Positions 1 through 7,868 are shown, counted from the stretch's first letter. The stretch: DNA of 35,254 nt from an uncultured Candidatus Saccharibacteria bacterium (GCA_938040655.1 CALHZK010000010.1:1-35254); one strand, 5' to 3'. Notes: generated by a model not told the origin, from the letters alone. Program-made: numbers and translations.

Positions 1-166
1 TAAATACTCCTGATGACGTGCGGTTTCTGGGTTCTGAGTGAGGCGTTCATGACAAACACTTCAACCATAGCCAGACCTGCTCATTCATCAAGGAGAATAG
101 TTGATATTACGCGTAATAGAAATTACTGGTTAATTGTACCATAGGAAACGAGCGAAGGCAAGAAAA
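1..166. other. Left edge without a supported gene
   Basis: I see no convincing gene here. A 31-codon ATG frame (49-144, plus strand) has only a weak GAGG upstream and no recognisable product. The stretch may be an intergenic region or the tail of a feature outside the window. Confidence 0.3.
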
Positions 167-203
167 TTATCCACCCGCCCCCACAGAGGAGACGGGTGGA
201 TAA
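167..203 (-). terminator. Intrinsic terminator of the first gene
   Basis: There is a perfect 11-bp stem (TTATCCACCCG at 167-177 with its complement at 193-203) and a 15-nt loop. On the minus strand it is followed by a TTTTCT run. It lies 40 nt past the stop codon of the minus-strand gene ending at 243. Confidence 0.75.
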
Positions 204-242
204 ACGGTGAAGAAAAAGGCGCCCCTACTTTAACGGCAAAGA

Positions 243-1238
243 CTAATCTTCTGGGGAATCTTGTTTCTTATAAACAGTAGCGGCATCTACACCGAGAGTA
301 ACGTATAGTCTATCTTTCCCAAAAACACGTGCACCAATCAATACCGCAAACTCTGTTGAGCCTGAAACACCGTCTTCCAAAAAGCGATCAAATAAGTTTA
401 ATCCGCTTGGATAGCACAAATCAGGCAAAGCTTGACGTAACTCTGCCAAACTACCTTTGACGAATTCAATCTTTTCTCGACCAGATGTAGACCCTGATGT
501 CGATAAGAAACTATAACCCTCCTGTTGCCATGCTTTCACATAATTCTTGATCTTCTCAGTAGCCTCCTCTATGTTATAGCCAAGCATTCTCTCGTAATCA
601 GCTTGCTCCTTGCACTGTTTTTCATGCTCTCGACGTCGTTTGACTTCAGATTTTGCTTGGTTCAGGAGCTCTCCTAATTGTTTTTCGCGTTCCTCTTCTG
701 TTAATGCAAAGAACTCTTTACTTTCTTTGTCTATAAAGCTATAGCTAACTTCACCAAGCCGAATGATGCCTTCGATATTTTCCTTATTTAAACCCAGCGA
801 CTCCAATATGGCTAACCTGCCTAGAGATGAAGCTCCAGGCTGAAGGAATTCGTAGAGAGGGCTATCCTTGGGCAATTCATCGTTAAGTATCCGACTCACT
901 ATATGACTATATTCTGTCTTCCTATACGCGTCCCTGTAAAAAAGCTCTCTGGAGTCTGCCTCCTCAAGAGATAGACCCTCTGACTCAAAATCGGCATCGG
1001 CCATCAGTTGCGCGAGTAGCTTTGGCTCCATTGACGATTCGTCAGCGACCTTTGTCACTAACAAACGTGCAGTAGACAGCACATTTTCATACCCAGGATC
1101 TGCATGCAGTTTTTCTGCTGCAACAAATACTCTCAATGCTTCTTTTTCCTGTAGATTGAGCTGCTTCTTAGGGGATGCTACAGGGCAAACATCTGGGCGA
1201 AAGCCTTCAAGACACTCTTTTATTTCCGATTCTGACAC
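243..1238 (-). CDS. Unknown protein, main body; start separated by a frameshift
   Basis: I do not recognise this protein (331 aa from a GTG). It is acidic, predicted mostly helical and has no signal peptide or membrane segment. A charged stretch rich in Glu, Lys and Arg around residues 180-215 could form a coiled coil. The GTG at 1238 has no Shine-Dalgarno site, while protein-like sequence (KDQILDAADRLDLNLPEPWF) continues in frame upstream to about 1300 without a usable start. The nearest ATG preceded by a GGG-containing site is at 1328 but lies in another frame. The two join if the C6 run at 1304-1309 had seven C. The full product would then be about 361 aa. A -10 box lies at 1362-1367 and a terminator at 167-203, so it looks like a single-gene unit. 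The frameshift could be a real mutation, phase variation or an assembly error. Confidence 0.7.
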   Translation of the reverse strand: MSESEIKECLEGFRPDVCPVASPKKQLNLQEKEALRVFVAAEKLHADPGYENVLSTARLLVTKVADESSMEPKLLAQLMADADFESEGLSLEEADSRELFYRDAYRKTEYSHIVSRILNDELPKDSPLYEFLQPGASSLGRLAILESLGLNKENIEGIIRLGEVSYSFIDKESKEFFALTEEEREKQLGELLNQAKSEVKRRREHEKQCKEQADYERMLGYNIEEATEKIKNYVKAWQQEGYSFLSTSGSTSGREKIEFVKGSLAELRQALPDLCYPSGLNLFDRFLEDGVSGSTEFAVLIGARVFGKDRLYVTLGVDAATVYKKQDSPED

Positions 1239-1283
1239 AAACCACGGTTCGGGAAGATTTAAGTCTAAGCGATCAGCAGCGTC

Positions 1284-1328
1284 TAATATTTGGTCTTTGA
1301 GATGGGGGGTAATAATTGCTTTTCCATG
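1284..1328 (-). other. Out-of-frame start segment of the first gene (C6 tract)
   Basis: An ATG at 1328, preceded by TTAGGG, opens a 14-codon frame (MEKQLLPPISKTKY) that stops at 1284. Codons 7-8 are CCC CCC. One additional C would switch translation into the long frame and give MEKQLLPPHLKDQ at the N terminus. I read this as the true 5' end of the gene at 243-1238. Confidence 0.6.
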
Positions 1329-1361
1329 CCCTAACTGTAACTAAAAGTAGCTAGACTGTCA

Positions 1362-1367
1362 ATTATA
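1362..1367 (-). promoter_or_regulatory. -10 box for the first gene
   Basis: The minus strand reads TATAAT here, about 34 nt before the ATG at 1328. A matching -35 is poor (TGTAGT at 17-nt spacing). Confidence 0.5.
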
Positions 1368-1391
1368 GTACATTGCTATAGTAAACTACAT

Positions 1392-1421
1392 AAAATCCAC
1401 CCCACTCCGGAGGTGGATTTT
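1392..1421 (-). terminator. rpsJ terminator
   Basis: A 10-bp stem, AAAATCCACC paired with GGTGGATTTT, lies 22 nt past the rpsJ stop. On the minus strand the second arm ends in TTTTA, giving the U-run. Confidence 0.75.
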
Positions 1422-1442
1422 GTATACCAAGTTATGTCAATG

Positions 1443-1760
1443 CTACATACGAATTTCAGCGTCAACACCGGCCGGCAGTGATAAATTCTGCAGGCTATCG
1501 ATAGTTTTTGGCGTGGCGTTGGTGATATCGATCAGGCGCTTATGCGTGCGCATTTCATAACTTTCGCCGCCTGTTTTGTACACATGTGGGCTTTTGACCA
1601 CTGTAAATGTACTGCGGCGTGTTGGCAGCGGTACCGGACCAGCTACTTCGGCACCAGTCCGAATCGCAGTATCAATAATCTGCTTCGCCGACTGGTCGAT
1701 CACTTTATGATCATACGCCTTGAGGCGAATACGGATCTTAATACCTGTTTCTTGAGCCAT
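1443..1760 (-). CDS. rpsJ: 30S ribosomal protein S10
   Basis: S10 (105 aa, normal length) binds 16S rRNA in the head of the small subunit and, in other bacteria, also works with NusB in antitermination. The sequence shows the family hallmarks: IRIRLKAYDH near the N terminus, GPVPLPTRR in the loop and SPHVYKTGGESYEMRTHKR in the second half. The ATG is preceded by a strong AAGGAGGA. In most bacteria rpsJ heads the S10 operon after tuf. Here it is the last gene of the dispersed str series and is transcribed alone, with its own promoter (1847-1875), a leader of about 80 nt and its own terminator; the genes that usually follow it are absent downstream. Confidence 0.97.
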   Translation of the reverse strand: MAQETGIKIRIRLKAYDHKVIDQSAKQIIDTAIRTGAEVAGPVPLPTRRSTFTVVKSPHVYKTGGESYEMRTHKRLIDITNATPKTIDSLQNLSLPAGVDAEIRM

Positions 1761-1846
1761 CGCTCCTCCTTTGTTGGTTGTGCGACCCCGTAACCTCTGC
1801 CATCACGTAGCTGAGTTCTCGGAGTAAATATTTAGTAATGAATCTG

Positions 1847-1875
1847 ATTATACCAGGGCTATCAAGACTGATCAA
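1847..1875 (-). promoter_or_regulatory. rpsJ promoter
   Basis: The minus strand has TTGATC (1870-1875), a 17-nt spacer and TATAAT (1847-1852), with an extended -10 TGG just before it. The -35 lies inside the last codons of ldh, so rpsJ is expressed independently. Confidence 0.7.
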
Positions 1876-2794
1876 GACTATAAATCGCCTGACTAATCAC
1901 CTGAGCCGACCGCTGCAGTGCCGCCTGTTGGCGGGTAGTCAACGGATACCCGGTCAAAATATGGACACCATCGCGACTCACTGTCGACGGGAGGCTCACC
2001 ACAACATCGTGTAGGCCATATTCGCCCTCGACTAGTGAGCAAACAGGGTAAACTGCCTTCGCTGACCGCAACAAAGCTGAGACAAGCTTCGACACCACAA
2101 AGCCAATAGCGAAATAGGTGGCATGTTTCGTCTCGATCACTCGATAGGCTCGCTGGCGGATCAGCTGCTCAATATCAGCGGTCATAGCCGGCTGAAACCC
2201 CGGATATTTTGTAAGTGGAATATCGCCGATTTGCGCAGTTTCGATAGTCGAAAATGATGAGTCGCCATGCTCGCCCAAAATATAGGCATCGATATCCCGG
2301 CTGCAAACCTGCAGTTGATCAGCAATGTGCGATTTCAGCCGCGCGGTATCCAACATCGTACCGGTCCCGAGGACTCGCTGCTTGGGTAGCCCAGATGCGC
2401 GCAGAGCGACATAGGTCATCACATCGACAGGATTAGAGACGATGACCAGATACGGCTGCGCGTGATACTGCATCACCTGGCGGATGATCTGGCGCATGAT
2501 CGCGGCATTTGTCTCGACCAGCTCGAGCCGGGTTTGGCCAGGCTGCTGAGGAGCACCGGCGGTGATGACTACGATGTCGTTTGTCGCAATATCGCGATAA
2601 GTGCCCGGACGCACTTCGACATCGCGGTCGATCCCCATGGCGTCATTGATATCTGCCGCCTGCCCCCACGCCAAATCAGCATCACGATCAATCAAGACAA
2701 TCTCCTCCACGACACTGCGCACCGCGCAGGCATAGGCAGCCGCCGCACCAACCATGCCACCTGCACCGATAATCACTAGTTTTTGCTTCCCCAT
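1862..2794 (-). CDS. ldh: L-lactate dehydrogenase
   Basis: This cytosolic NAD-dependent enzyme (310 aa) interconverts pyruvate and L-lactate and would regenerate NAD+ in a fermentative cell. It has the dinucleotide-binding IGAGGMVGAA (residues 9-18), the active-site loop AGAPQQPGQTR with Gln at the LDH-specific position (about residue 83) instead of the Arg of malate dehydrogenase, the loop Arg89, LDTARLKSH with the catalytic Asp and substrate Arg (149 and 152), and GEHGDSS with the catalytic His (about 176). I chose the ATG at 2794, which has GAGG 3 nt upstream. A GTG at 2803 in frame is the alternative. It has its own promoter (2839-2866). Assignment as LDH rather than MDH rests on the Gln. 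Confidence 0.9.
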   Translation of the reverse strand: MGKQKLVIIGAGGMVGAAAAYACAVRSVVEEIVLIDRDADLAWGQAADINDAMGIDRDVEVRPGTYRDIATNDIVVITAGAPQQPGQTRLELVETNAAIMRQIIRQVMQYHAQPYLVIVSNPVDVMTYVALRASGLPKQRVLGTGTMLDTARLKSHIADQLQVCSRDIDAYILGEHGDSSFSTIETAQIGDIPLTKYPGFQPAMTADIEQLIRQRAYRVIETKHATYFAIGFVVSKLVSALLRSAKAVYPVCSLVEGEYGLHDVVVSLPSTVSRDGVHILTGYPLTTRQQAALQRSAQVISQAIYSLDQS

Positions 2795-2838
2795 AGCCCT
2801 CACAATCTTGCTAGTTATTTAGCTGATTCCTTATCTAT

Positions 2839-2866
2839 ACTATAGACGGTCCTGTAGCTATGTCAA
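2839..2866 (-). promoter_or_regulatory. ldh promoter
   Basis: The minus strand has a perfect TTGACA (2861-2866), a 16-nt spacer and TATAGT (2839-2844). It is back to back with the promoter at 2878-2906. Confidence 0.75.
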
Positions 2867-2877
2867 TAAGCTTATGG

Positions 2878-2906
2878 TTGATTTTAGCGATATTCCCTCT
2901 TATAAT
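2878..2906 (+). promoter_or_regulatory. Promoter of the putative lipoprotein gene
   Basis: TTGATT (2878-2883), a 17-nt spacer and a perfect TATAAT (2901-2906). It is followed by a short leader with AAGGAG (2926-2931) 4 nt before the ATG. Confidence 0.75.
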
Positions 2907-2935
2907 ATAAGATACTTATTAAATCAAGGAGCATT

Positions 2936-3361
2936 ATGCGTCACATTGAAACAGCGCCAGTGTCTGATATATACAATGGCGATATATTTAATAAACGAGA
3001 AGAAAAAGGCCAACCAGATAGAAGAAAAGAGAGGCTGGCCTTCGCGGCTATGTTATCGTTTGCTCTGGCATGTTTACCTGGTTGTAGCAGCAGCAATAGT
3101 CAAGAGCATAAGCCGGTAAAAACCAGCGGCTCAGACCCTCGAGAGGGCTGGGTTCGCGTCACAGAAAGCAGCAAAAGCGATACCGGCGGCGATGAGGTGC
3201 GTGTCTCAAAAGTATGTGAGAAGAATAAAAAGGGAGAACTCACCGGTAACATGATATACTGGGGAGCTGACAAAAGTCGACAAGGCGGCATTGCTGTCGT
3301 TCCAGATAGTCCTGAATGCACCACCCCAATGGTACCTAATCCATCGGCATCAAGCCGCTAA
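2936..3361 (+). CDS. Putative lipoprotein, unknown function
   Basis: This is a 141-aa protein without a recognisable domain. After a long charged N-terminal segment (residues 1-33, with RRKER just before the membrane part) comes a hydrophobic stretch and LPGC, which resembles a lipobox with Cys50 as the lipidated residue. The mature part is small, hydrophilic and Ser-rich, with a second Cys pair (about residues 93 and 127). The n-region is longer than in a typical lipoprotein signal, so a plain membrane anchor is also possible. The start is supported by AAGGAG and an upstream promoter. The gene is a single unit between ldh (divergent) and tuf (convergent). A surface location would suit contact with a host cell, but that is inference. 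Confidence 0.7.
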   Translation: MRHIETAPVSDIYNGDIFNKREEKGQPDRRKERLAFAAMLSFALACLPGCSSSNSQEHKPVKTSGSDPREGWVRVTESSKSDTGGDEVRVSKVCEKNKKGELTGNMIYWGADKSRQGGIAVVPDSPECTTPMVPNPSASSR

Positions 3362-3415
3362 ACCCACGTCCGTCTTATAGTATAAGTAGAATTTAGCGCG
3401 TATCTACTCGAACTC

Positions 3416-3447
3416 AAAATACCTCCGAGTCACCTCGGAGGTATTTT
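3416..3447. terminator. Bidirectional terminator between the lipoprotein gene and tuf
   Basis: There is a perfect 14-bp stem (AAAATACCTCCGAG with its complement) around a 4-nt TCAC loop. The A-run on one side and T-run on the other serve both convergent genes. Confidence 0.9.
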
Positions 3448-3463
3448 GGTGAGTAAGTATACC

Positions 3464-4648
3464 TTACTTGTTGATCTTTGTCACCACGCCGGCGCCGACG
3501 GTGCGGCCACCTTCGCGAATCGCAAAGTTCAGACCCTGCTCCATGGCAATCGGAGCGAGCAACTTCACCTTGAAGGTGACGGTGTCGCCTGGCATGACCA
3601 TTTCTTTGTCAGCTGGCAGCTCAACCTCACCAGTCACATCAGTGGTGCGGAAGTAGAACTGTGGCTTGTAGCCCTTGGAGAATGGAGTGTGGCGACCGCC
3701 CTCTTCCTTCTTCAAGATGTACACTTCAGCTTCAAACTCGGTGTGTGGAGTGATGGTGCCTGGCTTTGCCAAGACTTGACCACGCTCGATGTCGCTACGC
3801 TCAATACCGCGAAGCAGCACACCAGCGTTGTCGCCTGCTTGACCCTGATCAAGAGACTTCTTGAAGGCCTCAATACCGGTCACCACAGACTTCTGGGTTG
3901 GCTTCAGACCGACAATCTCAACTTCGTCGTTCAGCTTCACCACACCCTGCTCAATACGACCAGTTGCCACAGTACCACGGCCCTTGATTGAGAAGACATC
4001 CTCAATCGGCATGATGAACGGCTTGTCGAGGTCGCGTGGCGGCTCTGGGATGTAGTCATCCATCGCATCGATCAATTCCATGATGGCGTCTTCGTACTTC
4101 TCGTCGCCCTCAAGTGCTTTTAGAGCCGAGCCCTTGATGATTGGGGCGTCTTTGTCGAAGCCGTTTGCTTCCAGCAGCTCGCGGACCTCTTCTTCGATCA
4201 GCTCAACCATCTCTTCGTCAGCCATATCCATCTTGTTGAGGAAGACGACGATCTTTGGCACGCCAACCTGCTTTGCCAACAAGACGTGCTCACGAGTCTG
4301 CGGCATTGGGCCGTCAGTCGCAGCGATCACCAACACTGCACCGTCAACCTGAGCAGCACCAGTGATCATGTTCTTCACATAGTCAGCGTGGCCTGGCATG
4401 TCGACGTGCGCATAGTGGCGCTTTGGCGACTCGTATTCTTGGTGAGAAGACGCAATAGTAATACCGCGCTGCTTCTCTTCTGGTGCGTTGTCGATCTGGT
4501 CGTACGCAACTGGTTTGTTGACCGCGCTTGGAAGGCGCTTCGCCAGCACTGCGGTAATCGCAGCAGTCAGCGTCGTCTTACCGTGGTCAACGTGGCCCAT
4601 CGTTCCCACATTGACATGCGGCTTACTTCGGTCAAATGCATCTGCCAT
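3464..4648 (-). CDS. tuf: Elongation factor Tu
   Basis: EF-Tu (394 aa, normal length) is the GTPase that brings aminoacyl-tRNA to the ribosome. G1 is GHVDHGKT (residues 18-25), G3 is DMPGHADYVKNM, G4 is NKMD and G5 is GSALKAL. Domains 2 and 3 are complete and end in GGRTVGAGVVTKINK. The G3 element reads DMPG where most bacteria have DCPG, and I find no cysteine in the whole protein. The start is preceded by AAGGAG at good spacing. It is transcribed alone from the promoter at 4727-4755 with a leader of about 70 nt, and ends at the strong terminator at 3416-3447. It keeps its place between fusA and rpsJ, but other genes have come between. Confidence 0.98.
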   Translation of the reverse strand: MADAFDRSKPHVNVGTMGHVDHGKTTLTAAITAVLAKRLPSAVNKPVAYDQIDNAPEEKQRGITIASSHQEYESPKRHYAHVDMPGHADYVKNMITGAAQVDGAVLVIAATDGPMPQTREHVLLAKQVGVPKIVVFLNKMDMADEEMVELIEEEVRELLEANGFDKDAPIIKGSALKALEGDEKYEDAIMELIDAMDDYIPEPPRDLDKPFIMPIEDVFSIKGRGTVATGRIEQGVVKLNDEVEIVGLKPTQKSVVTGIEAFKKSLDQGQAGDNAGVLLRGIERSDIERGQVLAKPGTITPHTEFEAEVYILKKEEGGRHTPFSKGYKPQFYFRTTDVTGEVELPADKEMVMPGDTVTFKVKLLAPIAMEQGLNFAIREGGRTVGAGVVTKINK

Positions 4649-4726
4649 TTGTAGAAGTTCTCCTTTATTTAATTATATTTTCACGCGATAAGCCCCATAA
4701 AAAAGACCGCACGGCGTATGCGCCCT

Positions 4727-4755
4727 ATTATACCGGGTTTGCCAGTGCTTGTAAA
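4727..4755 (-). promoter_or_regulatory. tuf promoter
   Basis: The minus strand has TTTACA (4750-4755), a 17-nt spacer and a perfect TATAAT (4727-4732). The match is close to consensus, as expected for a highly expressed gene. Confidence 0.85.
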
Positions 4756-4780
4756 CAGCTGCGTCTCTCCCGCCAAATGC

Positions 4781-5986
4781 TCATGATTTCGAGGCTACAG
4801 CAAGCCGTTTCTTATACCGTTGCTGCACTATACCCATGATCAGCCATAAGCCACAGGCAATCGCACCGACCGCCAGCCCAAACCAAACATGCCCCGTCGT
4901 ATAGCCATCATGTGTGACGCAGGCCGTCAGCAGCTTGATTGCGATGACGTCACCAAGCAGCGTAAACACATTGAGCGCCGAAAGTAGCGTCGCTTTGTAC
5001 GCGTGGTCAAGCTCACTTAATATCTTTGCCTGCAATACAATTGGCCGAACACGCGTATACGCAGTAAACAGGACCACCGCGATAACTGCGATAATCGGCC
5101 ACGGTGTGACACCCATCAGTATGATACAAGCTGCCATAATACAGGCGTCAACCAGATAAAAAGTCATCGGCCTCACGCGGTCAAACCAGTGGATATACCA
5201 GCCCATAGCTGCACCCAAGAGACTCCCCACCGCAGCAATCACCCCAAACCACTCCACAGCGATACCGACATGCTGAAACAATAACTCTCGGTACTCTAAG
5301 CCCTTATTTGAGACGCCGGCCAAAAATCCAGCAAATACAAACAGGGCAACATTCTGTGCGGTCATGACAAGCTTGGTTGCCTGCATCGGGCGGGCTGCTG
5401 CCGAGGTCTGCCGTGGTGGATGAGCAAATCGAAGCGATAGCCACACAGTGATAGCCAGCGACAAGAAGCCTATCAAAAAAGGAAGCGAGTGGTGAACTCG
5501 ATAAGTAAGCGGCACCAAAATGATCAGCACCGTATTGCCGATCAATCCGTAGGTCTGGGCTTGACCCATCACCTTGGTATAATCGTGAGCTCTGCCGAGT
5601 GCCACCAGCGTGTCGTGCATGAAGGCCTCTACCGCACCAGACTGAAACGAATATCCGCCAAAGAATAGCAGCGAGGCAATCAGTCCACCCCAGAAGTTTG
5701 GCATCACCGCGTAAAATAGTGGCGATGTCACCGCAATGCTGGCGCCAAGGATAATAGCCCGACGATTACCAATTTTATCTGCTAAATAGCCAGCTGGTAT
5801 CTGCAGCAGCGCCTGGACAATTGACGAAATCACTACGATCAGCGCCAGCTCATCAAGCGATACTTTCCCGACATTGACTAACTGTACGGTGATCAGGGGC
5901 AAGTACACCCGCTTGGTAAATATCTTGAACCAGGAGTATTTGACGATATTACGGCCTAGCGCCTGACGATCCACCACATCCAGCAT
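4781..5986 (-). CDS. Major facilitator superfamily transporter
   Basis: This is an integral membrane protein of about 401 aa with a dozen hydrophobic segments. The loop between helices 2 and 3 carries the MFS signature-like GYLADKIGNRRAI (the usual form is G-x-x-x-D-R-x-G-R-R). A Gln/Gly-rich stretch follows helix 4 (GQAQTYGLIGN). The C terminus is basic and short. The substrate cannot be told from sequence. I chose the ATG at 5986 because a promoter (TTGCAA, 17 nt, TATGCT) ends 9 nt before it; an upstream GTG at 6004 would lie at the -10. Neither start has a Shine-Dalgarno site. It is divergent from the small membrane protein at 6053 and shares its -35 element. Confidence 0.85.
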   Translation of the reverse strand: MLDVVDRQALGRNIVKYSWFKIFTKRVYLPLITVQLVNVGKVSLDELALIVVISSIVQALLQIPAGYLADKIGNRRAIILGASIAVTSPLFYAVMPNFWGGLIASLLFFGGYSFQSGAVEAFMHDTLVALGRAHDYTKVMGQAQTYGLIGNTVLIILVPLTYRVHHSLPFLIGFLSLAITVWLSLRFAHPPRQTSAAARPMQATKLVMTAQNVALFVFAGFLAGVSNKGLEYRELLFQHVGIAVEWFGVIAAVGSLLGAAMGWYIHWFDRVRPMTFYLVDACIMAACIILMGVTPWPIIAVIAVVLFTAYTRVRPIVLQAKILSELDHAYKATLLSALNVFTLLGDVIAIKLLTACVTHDGYTTGHVWFGLAVGAIACGLWLIMGIVQQRYKKRLAVASKS

Positions 5987-5995
5987 ATCTATATA

Positions 5996-6024
5996 AGCAT
6001 ACACTGGGGGCTGATGTCTTGCAA
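5996..6024 (-). promoter_or_regulatory. Promoter of the MFS gene, sharing its -35 with the divergent promoter
   Basis: The minus strand has TTGCAA (6019-6024), a 17-nt spacer and TATGCT (5996-6001), 9 nt before the ATG at 5986. TTGCAA is its own reverse complement and also serves the plus-strand promoter. Confidence 0.5.
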
Positions 6025-6046
6025 ATTATCTGACAGTGGATATAAT
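6019..6046 (+). promoter_or_regulatory. Promoter of the small membrane protein, predicted leaderless
   Basis: TTGCAA (6019-6024), a 16-nt spacer and TATAAT (6041-6046). The -10 ends 6 nt before the ATG at 6053, so transcription should start at or next to the start codon. Confidence 0.65.
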
Positions 6047-6052
6047 ATCAAT

Positions 6053-6571
6053 ATGGTTATGTTTAAAAAATCATCCCCCGAATCGCCTCACCCGAGCGGC
6101 GTCTATCCGTCTCGTCTATCCTACCATGAGCAGCAGCGCCGCCAAGCACTCTACGAGCAGCGCCGCCGCGCCCATCTCCCCCACGCACCGTCTTTGACTA
6201 TCGGACTGCTGCTAAGTGCTGGCGCTATGCTACCCTATGGGCTGCTTCAGCTGTGGCTGGCGCTATCCGCCCAGCTCGGTAGTAGCGTACTTTTTGCGAC
6301 ATTCTTTTTTGCGATCATCATCGTCGTATGCTACAGTCTGATTTACTTTTATATTACCCGTATTCTCAATGCCTACGGTGTTGGCAGTCATGCTTTTTTG
6401 GCGAGTTACCTATTTGGCCTGTTGATCGTCGCAGCATTGATTCACCAACTCGCACTACCAGTCGATCAACTGATGACGCTTGATGCGACCACCCTTGGGT
6501 TAATGCTGGTCGCACACCTAATAAGCGTCATGCTGCTGAGTTGGCTGGCTATCCGACGTAACCGATCGTAG
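6053..6571 (+). CDS. Small integral membrane protein, unknown function
   Basis: This is a 172-aa protein with about four hydrophobic segments (roughly residues 34-55, 62-86, 96-117 and 130-160) after a hydrophilic, Arg- and Gln-rich N terminus (HEQQRRQALYEQRRRAH). I recognise no family. An in-frame ATG at 6014 would lengthen it by 13 residues, but it lies upstream of the -10 at 6041-6046, so I chose the ATG at 6053 (MVMFKK); a second ATG follows two codons later. There is no Shine-Dalgarno site, in agreement with a leaderless mRNA. It ends 7 nt from the convergent tgt gene with no clear terminator between. Confidence 0.75.
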   Translation: MVMFKKSSPESPHPSGVYPSRLSYHEQQRRQALYEQRRRAHLPHAPSLTIGLLLSAGAMLPYGLLQLWLALSAQLGSSVLFATFFFAIIIVVCYSLIYFYITRILNAYGVGSHAFLASYLFGLLIVAALIHQLALPVDQLMTLDATTLGLMLVAHLISVMLLSWLAIRRNRS

Positions 6572-6578
6572 CAGGCGA

Positions 6579-7799
6579 TCACGCGTAATATCGTGCCAAA
6601 AAGTCATCACGAAATAAATGAAAGCTCCCATCCTGCAGGCTCGCCCGAATATCATCAACCAGCTTGACGATAAAACGCTCGTTGTGGATCGACAGCAAAG
6701 TACCTGCCAACGATTCACGAGCATGCAAGAGATGGCAGAGATAGGCAGCAGTATAGTGGTGGCAGGTATAGCAGTCGCAGCCTTCCACAATCGGCTCAAA
6801 CATTTCGCGGTACTTTCGACCACGCACATTCACTCGACCATGCGGCGTATAGGCCGCACCATTCCGCGCAACGCGGGTCGGGCTGACACAGTCAAAGGTG
6901 TCAATCCCCTGTTCGATCGCGGCAAAAATATCGTCCGGCTCAGAGATACCTAGCAAATGCCGCGGTTTGTGCTCAGGCAAAATCTGATTAACCCAGCGGA
7001 TTATCTGAGCCATTGTTTCCTTTTCCAGCGCGCCGCCAATACCGTAGCCGTCAAAATCCATCGCACCTAAAAACGCAGCCGTTTGCGTGCGCAGATCTTC
7101 ATAATTCGCACCCTGCAGTACACCAAATAGCGCTTGATACGGTTTGTCGGGGTGAGCTTGACGCAGCCGCACGACCTCTGCCAGCGAACGCTCCGCCCAG
7201 GCGTGTGTCCGTGCCAAAGCTTCCACTTGGTAGTCATACGGGTCAATCAGTGAGGTCAGCTCATCAAAAGCGAAGGTAATATCAGCGCCAATGCCAGCTT
7301 GAATTTGCATAGACAACTCTGGCGTAAATTTGTGGTATGAGCCATCCAGATGCGATTTGAACATCACGCCATTTTCATCCACCCAGGCATGGCGCGATGA
7401 TTTTTTGGCGATCGCGATCTCTTCATCGACATCAGTGCTCATCGCCAGCACCTTCTTAAAGCCCGAACCCAAGCTCAGCACCTGAAAACCACCACTATCG
7501 GTGAATGTCGGCCCCTGCCAGTGCATAAATTTACCTAGATAACCAGCCTTCGCAATAAGCTCATGGCCCGGCTGTAAATATAAATGATAGGCATTTGCCA
7601 GCACTGCCTGCGCACCGACACCTGCCACCATCTCTGGGGTCATCGCCTTGACATTGGCTTTGGTACCGACCACGATAAAAGCTGGCGTCTTGATATCGCC
7701 ATGTGGCGTATGGATCACCCCGGTACGCGCTAACGTATCAGCGTATCTTGTCTGTACTTCAAAATAAAAAGGGTGGCCGTTCGCTTGACTGTGCTCCAT
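6579..7799 (-). CDS. tgt: tRNA-guanine transglycosylase, divergent form
   Basis: This cytosolic enzyme exchanges G34 of GUN-anticodon tRNAs for a queuine precursor. It is 406 aa, longer than the usual 370-380. Visible elements are FTDSGGFQVLSL (residues 99-110, general-acid Asp), AFDEL, VLQGANYEDLR for the usual IVQGG, TFDCVSPTR with the nucleophilic Asp (about 303), and a zinc site CDCYTC plus His372. About 24 residues (112-140) are inserted between SGGFQVLSL and the next conserved block. Substitutions in the base-binding loops (GIGGAL where E. coli-type enzymes have GLAVG) mean the accepted base may differ, or queuine may be salvaged. The -10 TATAAT ends 6 nt before the ATG, so the mRNA is predicted leaderless. 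No queuosine biosynthesis gene is in the window. Confidence 0.93.
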   Translation of the reverse strand: MEHSQANGHPFYFEVQTRYADTLARTGVIHTPHGDIKTPAFIVVGTKANVKAMTPEMVAGVGAQAVLANAYHLYLQPGHELIAKAGYLGKFMHWQGPTFTDSGGFQVLSLGSGFKKVLAMSTDVDEEIAIAKKSSRHAWVDENGVMFKSHLDGSYHKFTPELSMQIQAGIGADITFAFDELTSLIDPYDYQVEALARTHAWAERSLAEVVRLRQAHPDKPYQALFGVLQGANYEDLRTQTAAFLGAMDFDGYGIGGALEKETMAQIIRWVNQILPEHKPRHLLGISEPDDIFAAIEQGIDTFDCVSPTRVARNGAAYTPHGRVNVRGRKYREMFEPIVEGCDCYTCHHYTAAYLCHLLHARESLAGTLLSIHNERFIVKLVDDIRASLQDGSFHLFRDDFLARYYA

Positions 7800-7805
7800 G
7801 CTGCT

Positions 7806-7811
7806 ATTATA
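7806..7811 (-). promoter_or_regulatory. Extended -10 of tgt, predicted leaderless
   Basis: The minus strand reads TGC-TATAAT and ends 6 nt before the tgt ATG at 7799. The -35 region (GCCCCG) is poor, as is common with extended -10 promoters. Confidence 0.65.
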
Positions 7812-7868
7812 GCAAACTCCCTATCGACCGGGGCATGCACACGATCCAAGCTGTGCCACCATATACGC

